Below are positions 7,694-14,874 of a stretch of DNA of 14,874 nt, piece by piece. This DNA is from Gonium pectorale. Its lineage: Eukaryota > Chlorophyta > Chlorophyceae > Chlamydomonadales > Volvocaceae. The translations under genes were made by a program, and so were the position numbers. Location of the stretch: the NCBI GenBank assembly GCA_001584585.1, contig LSYV01000016.1, forward strand, positions 2,048,985 through 2,063,858, in the 5' to 3' direction. Position 1 is the stretch's first letter. The number at the start of each line of letters is the position of its first letter. Below the pieces are notes generated by a model. The model was not told the DNA's origin. It made no database searches and saw nothing but the letters and a program-made list of their open reading frames with translations.

Positions 7694-10600
7694 ATGGCAG
7701 CGCAGTCCCAAAATTTAACTCCTCACGACACGGAGCAAGGAGACAGGATGGCCGTGAACTCCGCCGCGGCCGTCGACGACGCGAGCAGCGTAGACGAGCA
7801 CGTCCACTACTCGCAACGATCTCCATGGCTCCGCGCTTTCGTCTTGGGCGCAAATGATGGCCTGGTGAGTTGTTCGGTTGGGCCATGGAGTGCATGACGC
7901 GGATACCCATCACTTTTGTTCCCTGCTTATTGCTGACAAGGTACATTTTGACGTGCCTAGGTCAGCGTGGCAGCGTTGATGGTCGGTGTTGGTGGTGGAA
8001 GCAGCGAGCTGGCGACCATGCGCTTGGCAGGTAGGCCGTCCGAAAAGGGCGCCGAATGGGCGGGGAGTGCAGCCTCCACGCCCCCTACGAAATAAAATCG
8101 CAAAAAATGCGCTGCAGTCTCCATCTTCTCCTTGTCCGTTGCTTCCAAGACGCGCGCGCCCGTGCCCCCGTCTCCCTTCCGACGCTGGCAATCGCGGGAC
8201 AGCCTTCCAGCGTGCACGCTTCATGCATCTCCCCAGCCACAGTCCATGACATGACACGTCCGTGGCTGACCCCATGACATGACACGTCTGTGGCTGACCC
8301 TGTGACTGCCCCCTGACAGTTGCCTTGCTTACTTGGGTCCCCGACACCTGGACACCCGCACCGCTGCGGTCCGCATGCTGTGCCGCACACGCGCCCCATG
8401 CATGGCTGGTATCACATGTCCTCATGCGGCGCTTCTGTGCGCTTGGTCCCTGAAAGTCCCTGTCACCCCATTGCGCTGAAGGCGTGGCGGCGTGGATTGC
8501 GGGTGCTCTGAGCATGGCGTGTGGCGAGTACATTTCGGTGGCTTCCCAGGTGAGTACAACAAGGGGACGCAGGCGGTCGGCGCGCGCTGGCTATGCAGCG
8601 TGTGCTGCATCTTTACCCCGCAGGAGGCCCGCCCGCACCTGCCGCAGCAGCCTGTAAACCTCGCTGCCCGACACGCTCTGCTGCATGCAGCGCGACACCG
8701 AGGAGGCGGACATCGAGAAGGAGAGGCAGCAGCAGCTCAAGGTACGATGCTCGCGCCTGCTGCAGCAGATGCAACTCCCCATTGAATGAAACACCGCTCT
8801 GGCTTACTTTACCTGGATTCTGTGCGATCTTCTGGTCGCTACGCCGTTCCCTGCCCTGACTTTGGCGTGCTTGTCACTCCCTCGGTGGCCCCGTACGTAC
8901 GACATCATGCAGGGCCCGGTGGCGCAGGCCCGCGAGCTCGAGGTACGCAAACGGTGGCTGGTGCTCGCGAGGGAGGGTAGGGTGGACAGGGTTTGGGATG
9001 GAATGCCCCGAAAGTTCCGTACTGGTAGTGTAGGAGGCGCTTCCCTTCGTTCACCACGCAGCGCGCGCCCGCAGCAGTGCGCGCTTGTGCGTGCCTTGTG
9101 CTGTAGGCTGTGGGCGCCTCAGGCGCAACCTTACTGGCGGCCTGTGTTCGTTCAGCGCGCACGGCGGGGCTCGTGTGCGTGCGAGGGGAACACACACATG
9201 GCATGCCCTTAGCGTAGCCGACCCAGCGTCCAGCCCGCAGGGGCCAGCCGTGTCTCGTTCGTTATTCGCAGAGCGTGTCGCACAGCTCACGTGCGCTTGT
9301 GGAGACATGTGGCCGTACATGTTCGGTGTGCGCACTTCTAATCGAGCCCCTCCCAGGCCATGTAACGTGCCCCGCCCTTTGGCACCGTCCGTACATGTCG
9401 TACAGGAGCTGACCGAGATCTACGTGAAGCGCGGCCTCGACCGGCCCCTGGCGCGCATCGTTGCGGAGCAGCTGACTGAGAAGGTGCGGCACGTGCGTGA
9501 GCGTCTATCTCCTATGCGGCACACCCCGTCCCGGGGCGTAGGAGCGCGGGCGACCGAGCTGGGCAAAACATAGCGCGAACCGGCTGCGCCGGGGGCAGGA
9601 AGCCTGCCTGCAGAGCGTGTAGGTACCAGACATGAAGCACAGCTGAGGCCAGGCCAAGTCACCTACCTGTATATACCTGGAGAGGGCTCCACGCGTTACG
9701 CCTGCTGCATGCACCAGCCCGATTCGCCCAATCGGTGGACCGGCCATGTCACTACTGCCAGCCTCCTCTCCCCAAAACACCTACCGTTAAACCTCTCCTC
9801 GGCAGTTAGGTCTCGGTGGCAGGCCGGGCCCCCCGGCGTCGGGGGTACTGTAACGAAGCCTGTCTGAACAGGCACCAACTACCAACCCATCCGCCGCCAT
9901 CCCGCATCCACGCAGGACGTCATCCGGGCGCACGCGCGCGACGAGCTGGGCATAGACCTGGACCAGCTGGCCAACCCGCTGCAGGCGGCCCTGGTCTCGT
10001 CCATCGCCTTCACGGCAGGTGCGGACACTGGCGCGGTCCCGCAGTGGCAGGTGGCTCGGTTGCGGTCGTTACGATTACTGTGCCGGCGTCGCTGCGCGCG
10101 CGAATTTTAGCATCCCGCGATACGGAGCCCATCAGCGGCCCTGAGGTGCCCGGGCTCGCGTACCCGGAGCATTGACGACCCTCATGCCTAATGCCCATAA
10201 TCATTCAGCAGTTACAATAGTGCAGCGTCACAATGTCCCCGCGTCTGGGAAAGCCGGGCAAAACACCAGGTAGTCTCACGCAGCGTTATAATGTCGTTTA
10301 TCCTTGTGACTCAAGACGGACCGCCGGTGCATTGCCGGTTCCCCAGGCGCCATGATTCCGCTCCTGGCGGGCTCCTTCATTCGCAACACCAACGTGCGAC
10401 TGGGCCTGGTGGTCGCCCTCTCGGTGGTGGGCCTGGCATTCTTCGGCCTCATGGGCTCGGTACTCGGCGGGGTCAAACCCATCATCGGCGCACTGCGGGT
10501 GAGACTGTCGTACGTGTGGCACGGCACGGTTACCGTACGGTACGGCACGGCTTCGGGCGGGCCGAGCCCTCTGTTTGAATCGGCTTTCGTCGTGGGCCCG

Positions 10601-10900
10601 TCTTGTCGTGTCCAGAACAGGGGTGCGCTTTGTTGGCAGCCGCTCCTCGTTCCGCGAGCGACCTACTAACGAACGTTGCATCCCGCTTGCACCAGTCGTG
10701 TGCGCCGGCGGGACGTTGCCGTCCCTGCTGGGAATGCTGCTAGCGATCAGTCCTACCGGTATTTCGACGCGACAGTCCGTCTCCCTAAGCTTTCCAACCC
10801 CGCCTGCTTTGTCCGACAGGTGGTCATCGGCGGCTGCCTGGCCATGGCCATAACGTACGGCGTGGGGCGCGGCTTGAGCTCGAACGGCGCCGTGGCGTGA
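7694..10900 (+). CDS. VIT: VIT/CCC1-family iron (manganese) transporter
   Basis: VIT-family proteins export Fe2+ or Mn2+ from the cytosol, usually into a vacuole. Nine exons: 7694-7864, 7961-8030, 8482-8549, 8691-8741, 8913-8942, 9406-9483, 9916-10018, 10347-10498, 10820-10900 (stop TGA); all introns are GT-AG and all phases agree, giving 267 residues. Residues 1-43 are a polar N-terminus. WLRAFVLGANDGLVSVAALM (45-64) carries the family TM1 signature with the transport-path Asp55. TM2 (about 82-101) has SMACGEYISV with Glu96. Residues 104-175 form the cytosolic Glu-rich metal-binding region (RDTEEADIEKER, ELEELTEIYVKRGLD, then HARDELGID). TM3 is about 178-202, TM4 207-230 and TM5 236-257. Length fits the family (about 250). 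The motif set resembles bacterial VIT-like proteins more than plant VIT1 or nodulin-21-like proteins. A second ATG at 7748 is in frame; the first was chosen as first in the likely mRNA. Confidence 0.92.
8244..8299. repeat. Tandem 28-base duplication in VIT intron 2
   Basis: Two adjacent 28-base copies, 8244-8271 and 8272-8299, differ at one position (CGTCCGTGG versus CGTCTGTGG). Each begins CCATGACATGACACGTC and ends GTGGCTGACC. It lies in the 451-base intron 2 (8031-8481), away from the splice sites. Confidence 0.9.
10531..10542. repeat. 12-base palindrome in VIT intron 8
   Basis: TACCGTACGGTA is a perfect palindrome, flanked by GGCACGGCACGG on the left and CGGCACGG on the right. It lies in intron 8, about 30 bases after the donor. 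Confidence 0.8.
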
Positions 10901-11905
10901 ATGAAGCAGTGGACACCGTTTGTGATGCGGATCTAACCCTGGAAAAGCAATAATTCTTCATGGGAGCTGGGACTGGATAATGTGCACGTGGTGGCCACGG
11001 CACGGATCGTCGAGTGAATTGGCATGAGGAGAGAAAAAAGAGAGGTTTCGCCCACGGAGAGCCACCTGCACGGCATTCAAGCCCCAAATGTCAAAGATGT
11101 ACATGACTGAGATCATTCACTGCACGTCTGCGCTGACCATTTTTTGCCGGATGGCATGCACCTGCGTAATGGAGGTGGCCTGGTCTACGAGGGAGTGGCG
11201 CCGCTGGCGGCTACAGCAAATGTGCTCGGTGGATGGCCTGCCTTACATGAAGTAGCAAGCAGGAAAAATAAACAGGAGGAATAATTGCTTGCATGGCGGT
11301 GCTGTATGCGGTGCTAGAAGAACACCGCTGTCCTTAGCTGAGTGCCCCAGGGCTGGTTCCGAGGGCACAACAGCTGCACATGCAGTGTGTTCAATAATAG
11401 TGTTCTACGTGCCTCCATTATTTCGCCTATGCCGCAGAGCTGCATTATACGCGAGCGGGTCTGAAGATGCCAAGGGGTGGGGTGCAACTTTGCGCAACAT
11501 TTTGCTACCTGGTCGAAGGACGGGTCGGACAGTTGTACTGCAGTTCGGTGCTGCTGTGGTACGAGCGAGGCGGTACGAGGCTGCATGTGTGTGCGGGAGT
11601 TGGCATGCGCCCGTTAGCCAGTTTGTATGCAACCCTAGGGGGCCGCATATGGCATGCGAAAAACTGAAAGCGGAACGAGAGAAGCCATATGGCAAAACGT
11701 TTGATGCTGGAGGATTGCTGGTTGTACTTGGACGCCAAGATCGGTTTGGACTACTGCTTCAGCGAACGCAGCGTATCGAGGTTGCTCCCGAGGGAGAACG
11801 ATGATAATTATATGCCAGGTTGATGTGTGACGGCGCGCTCCCATGATGTAGGCTTTTTGGCCCCTTGTACCTCGCCCTCGATCGCCCTGTAACCTTCCGC
11901 ATAGA
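10901..11905 (+). other. Presumed 3' UTR of the VIT gene
   Basis: There is no TGTAA between the VIT stop codon and 11888, so the transcript probably extends about 1 kb. No supported exon on either strand. A 171-codon open frame at 11289-11804 begins without ATG and has no recognisable features. Confidence 0.5.
11888..11892 (+). terminator. Polyadenylation signal TGTAA of the VIT gene
   Basis: First plus-strand TGTAA after the VIT stop codon at 10900. A second one at 11968-11972 could be used as an alternative. Confidence 0.5.
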
Positions 11906-11909
11906 CACA

Positions 11910-12683
11910 TGGTGGCGTGGGGTCCTATCTGGGCGCAGACAGCGCGAGCGTCACCAATCTCTCAGCCTGTAACAGGAAAAACACAGGAAAACGCCGAAAA
12001 GAGAGCGATTGTGTGTTGGACACGGAGCCATGGTTGGTGCCTCTGCGTGCCCTGGTCATCAGCAGGCCGCACGCGAGCAGCGCGGCAAGGACCAAGGAGT
12101 GCCAAGCTCCCAACCCGCCAAGCATCGACAAGCCGAGGAGGCCTCCCGCTTGGCAAGCCCTGCGAAGTGCGGGCCCAGAGCCGCCGCAGCCATGCACAGA
12201 AGAAAACTGAAACCGTCTGCCGACGTGCGTGACTAACGGCCTGCATGGTTGCCCTCGCGGTGTTAATGCTGAAACGATGCAACGATCTGCGCTTCAGCGG
12301 CTTGAGGACGAGTGGGTTACGTTGTAGGCTGGGGGCCGAGCAGGGAACGTGTGAAACACGACGTACGGGATACCGTATTGGGCACCGGCTCGCTTGACGT
12401 GACCCAAATCATTGCTATAGCTAGATTGATAGCTGTTTCTGGATTGTCAACTCGGCCTTACTGGGCTCAGCTTGACCTCGCTTCAACGGAGGCACCATGC
12501 CGAGGTTGCTCCCGAGCCAGCATTTAACCAATCGATATTCACCAAACTTTACGCAGAATCAATACCATTTCGTAGCGCTTCTACATACCTAAACCGCACG
12601 GGTTCCATCCTACGTTGCATCGCCCACCGAGTACCCCTGAGGCTCTCCTCTTCAGCTCCGATATCTAAGCGACAGCATTCGAC
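11910..12683. other. Intergenic region and promoter/5' UTR of the zinc-finger gene
   Basis: No supported gene. The part after about 12400 is less GC-rich and probably contains the promoter and 5' UTR of the downstream gene: CCAAT at 12528-12532 follows ATTTAA, but no clear TATA box was found. A minus-strand open frame at 11925-12197 begins with ATG and encodes a hydrophobic stretch; it is treated as a finding rather than a gene. Confidence 0.4.
12528..12532 (+). promoter_or_regulatory. CCAAT word upstream of the zinc-finger gene
   Basis: CCAAT about 150 bases before the start codon at 12684, in a locally A/T-rich patch. The motif is short, so this is only suggestive. Confidence 0.25.
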
Positions 12684-14765
12684 ATGTCGGAGGCCTCGCC
12701 AAAGCCTGACCCACCATATCCGAAATGCCCCAAGTGCGACAATGAGGTGCTCTGCTTCCTGTCAAAGACGCAAACCCATTTTAACAGGTCAGTTCTGAAA
12801 AACGTTGTACTCAATCACGGGGCATGCTGCGCCTGCTGCGCCTGCCCTGGGCGGTATGTCAGACGCCTCCATGGTCCACGGGTCCGTGCCGTCTTCCGTC
12901 CTATCATTGCCGCCCCATCCCGACCGCCCCCGACTCCCCTGCAGATGGTTCTTCAAGTGTCAGCTAAACGGAAACGAGCCCGGCCACTTGTGGTCATGGG
13001 TGGACAAGTACAAGCCGCCTGCGGGAGCCGGAGCCGGAGCCGGAGCGGCGGGCGGGGGCGGGCCGGTGCAAGGTCCGGCTCAGGGCGGGCCGCCGTACCA
13101 ACTACAACAGCCTCAGCCTCAGCCGTACCAACAGCCGTACCAGCAGCCGTACCAACAGCCGTACCAGCAGCCGTACCAACAGCAGTATCCTCCAGGGCCC
13201 ATCACCCCGGGTGAGCGCCAGTCCTTCCGGTGCCCTCTGCCGGCCGGGTTGCGGCTGGTCGGACAGGCGGGCAGGCGCGTCCCCACACATACATACAAGT
13301 CCATGGTGTGGCACCCCACCCCGTGTGGCCTTTACCGCTGCGCGTTGCCGGGGAGCCGCCACCCGGCCGCCGCCGCCGCTGTTGCTCTCACACTCGCCTC
13401 TGTTGGGCGCGTGCTGCTGTCCGGCGCCCAGACCGTTGTCATCAAAGGTCGCACCCTGTGCTTCTCATGACCCCCTCCCCACCGCTCGACGGAGCACGGG
13501 ACCGGGCTGGACTGCCGTGCTGCAACCGCACGAGGGCAAAGACGGGAGTGCCACCCAGCCCGGATCTTACGCCGGCCCCAACATCGGTCCCATGCCCCCT
13601 CCCCACCCCACTCCAGGCGCCAACCGGCCTGCCGCCGGTCCCGCGGGCGGCACGGCAGCGGGGGCGTACGGCTCCCCGGGGCCTGGCCCCTCGCAGCCCG
13701 CATACGGCCAGCCATCGTACGGCCCCCCCGCGTACGGCAGTCCGCCGCCGTACGGTGGCGCCCCGCCGCCGTTCGGCAGCCCGCAGCGTAGCGGGACGGG
13801 GCCGGCGGGGGCGGCGGGGGCGGCGGGGGCACCGCTCTACCCCGTCACCCCCCAGCAGCAGCAGCCCCCCATGCGGCAACCCACTTGGCAGTCCCCCCCG
13901 CCCCAGGGACAGCAGCAGCCGTACCAGCAGCCGCAGCAGCAGCCGTACCAGCAGCAGACGCAGCAGCAGCCGTACAACCCGTACGCTCCGCCGCAGCCGC
14001 AGGGGGCGGGCAGCGCGGCGGCGGCGGCGGGCGTGGGGCAGGGCATGCCCGTATACGTCCAGGTGCGGTGGTTGGGTGGTGTGGGGTGGTGGGGTGGTCG
14101 GGTGGTGGTGGGTGGTTGGGGATGGGGGTGGGCGCTGCGACTCGCGTTCTTTCCCCTCCTGCTCCGCGTTAGGTCAGGGCTCCCTCCCCAATCCACCGCT
14201 CCATCTTCCGCGACGGAAGCTGCGCACCCCGCCCTCTCCCTCAACCTCCGTACTCCTTGCCCGTACAGGTGCTGGAGGCGGGCGGCGGCGGCGACATCGC
14301 GTTCAGCACTCCCGTCTACCACGAGCCCTTCCGGGACGTTTTCATGCAGCTGCACAGGTGAGGTGGGGGGTGGCGGCAATGGGGGGTGGCGGCAATGGGG
14401 GGTGGCGGCAATGGGGGGGGGCGGCAATTTGGGGGGGGGGAGTGGCGGCAATGGGGGGGGGGGCAGGCGGCAATGGAGGGGGGGTGGCGGCGGGGGGTTG
14501 GCGGCGAATGGGGCGGGCAGGCTCGTGTGTGCTATATGCGTGACGGCGTGTTCAAATATGTTGCATCATGCTAACGTACGGGCACTTGGAGCGGGCAGGC
14601 GCTTACAAACGCAATGACGGCCAGCGAACAAGTAGCGAAGCAACCTAGCCGGCAGCCCTTCGAGCTTCGACCCTCCACCCGACGCCAAGCGATTCCGCAT
14701 AGGACTCAAAGGCTGGGCTGGACTGGGATGGAAAGCTGGGGGCTGGGGCGGGGGTGGGGGCAGAC
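12684..14765 (+). CDS. GRF-like zinc finger, Pro/Gln-rich and HARP-like protein (3' partial)
   Basis: Exons: 12684-12787, 12945-13210, 13617-14062, 14269-14357, and a tentative fifth at 14656 to about 14765; the gene continues past the window. All junctions are GT-AG and keep phase; the first four exons give 301 residues plus a split codon. Start context is GACATGTCG. Residues 12-57 look like a GRF-type zinc finger: CPKC at 15-18, FNRWFFKC at 33-40, then HLWSWVDKY with His49 where GRF proteins often have a fourth Cys. Residues about 59-272 are low complexity: Gly/Ala, then QPYQ repeats, then YGSP/PPYGG, then Gln-rich again. Exon 4 gives GDIAFSTPVYHEPFRDVFMQ, similar in spacing to HARP domains (F, Y-H, V-F, Q). 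The tentative exon adds PSSFDPPPDAKRFRIGL, like the next HARP segment. HARP occurs in SMARCAL1-type annealing helicases, so a SNF2 ATPase downstream is possible but unseen. Confidence 0.65.
13120..13179 (+). repeat. Five tandem 12-base units encoding QPYQ
   Basis: CAGCCGTACCAA and CAGCCGTACCAG alternate over five units in exon 2, so the true period is 24 bases. The repeat is in frame and encodes Gln-Pro-Tyr-Gln. Repeat number is likely to vary between strains. Confidence 0.9.
14063..14140 (+). repeat. GGTGG-rich tract in intron 3
   Basis: The first 80 bases of intron 3 (14063-14268) on the coding strand are mostly G and T in GGTGGG/GGGTGG units with many runs of three or more G, starting at the donor GTGCGG. 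Such runs can form G-quadruplexes in RNA or the coding DNA strand. Confidence 0.75.
14358..14510 (+). repeat. G-rich minisatellite starting at the intron 4 donor
   Basis: About six degenerate copies of GGTGGCGGCAATGGGG and runs of up to ten or more G follow directly after the donor GTGAGG at 14358. Spacing varies from 16 to about 25 bases. Strong G-quadruplex potential on the coding strand. Confidence 0.85.
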
Positions 14766-14874
14766 GTGCGTGAAAGGGGGGTTCGGGCTCGGGAGGCCTC
14801 GCCACACGGGAGCAGCATTGGGCAGGCAGGGGAAGTAGGTGGGAGGGGTGGGGAGGGGCGGTGCCAAGGGGAAT

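Noticed and set aside
7748..7750. Second in-frame ATG as the VIT start
   Set aside because: The ATG at 7694 is first in the likely mRNA; the N-terminus is poorly conserved, so the second cannot be excluded but is not preferred.
11289..11804. 171-codon plus-strand open frame downstream of VIT
   Set aside because: It begins at TTG, has no recognisable motif, and lies in the presumed 3' UTR.
11962..12282. 106-codon minus-strand frame
   Set aside because: Overlaps the hydrophobic frame at 11925-12197 in another phase and shows no features beyond a basic composition.
13211..14617. 468- and 437-codon plus-strand open frames across the zinc-finger gene
   Set aside because: They run through introns 2-4. 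Only 13617-14062 and 14269-14357 of one frame join in phase with good splice sites; the remainder is intron read-through, and the other frame is a shadow.
1..14874. tRNA, rRNA, CRISPR array or complete transposon
   Set aside because: No cloverleaf-like sequence, conserved rRNA segment, spaced repeat array or paired terminal repeats with a transposase was seen on reading both strands.

Overview
This is nuclear DNA of a green alga, most likely a volvocine (Chlamydomonadales: Chlamydomonas, Gonium, Volvox and relatives). The basis is short GC-rich exons split by many 100-460 bp GT-AG introns, donors of the GTGAGT/GTACGT/GTGCGT type, TGTAA polyadenylation signals, long 3' untranslated regions, a centriolar/ciliary gene, and C- or G-rich simple repeats in introns. 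The species cannot be fixed from the sequence. Gene models below are hand-spliced; each keeps one open frame across every junction.

Layout. (1) 138-839 (+): last two coding exons of an unrecognised single-pass membrane protein, followed by a presumed 3' UTR of about 1.4 kb. (2) 2510-3402 (+): a complete six-exon FOR20/FOPNL (CEP20) gene, a LisH-domain centriole and basal-body protein. (3) 5596-4263 (-): a four-exon gene of unknown function, 210 aa, with a plastid-like N-terminus, one membrane anchor and a charged C-terminal tail. It converges on FOR20, and the two predicted 3' ends overlap. (4) About 5.7-7.56 kb: no convincing gene; it holds small repeats and a low-GC island just before the next promoter. 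(5) 7694-10900 (+): a complete nine-exon VIT/CCC1-family iron (or manganese) transporter of the bacterial-looking type with a glutamate-rich cytosolic metal-binding region. (6) 12684 to beyond the window end (+): the 5' part of a gene encoding a GRF-like zinc finger, a long Pro/Gln/Tyr low-complexity region and a segment resembling the HARP domain of SMARCAL1-type annealing helicases.

The genes do not form a pathway; this is an ordinary eukaryotic gene neighbourhood. No tRNA, rRNA, CRISPR array or intact transposon was seen. The points most worth following are the GRF/low-complexity/HARP-like architecture, the intron-retention alternative in the chloroplast-like gene, the bacterial flavour of the VIT protein, a non-canonical or ambiguous donor in FOR20, and the low-GC island at 7.3-7.6 kb.
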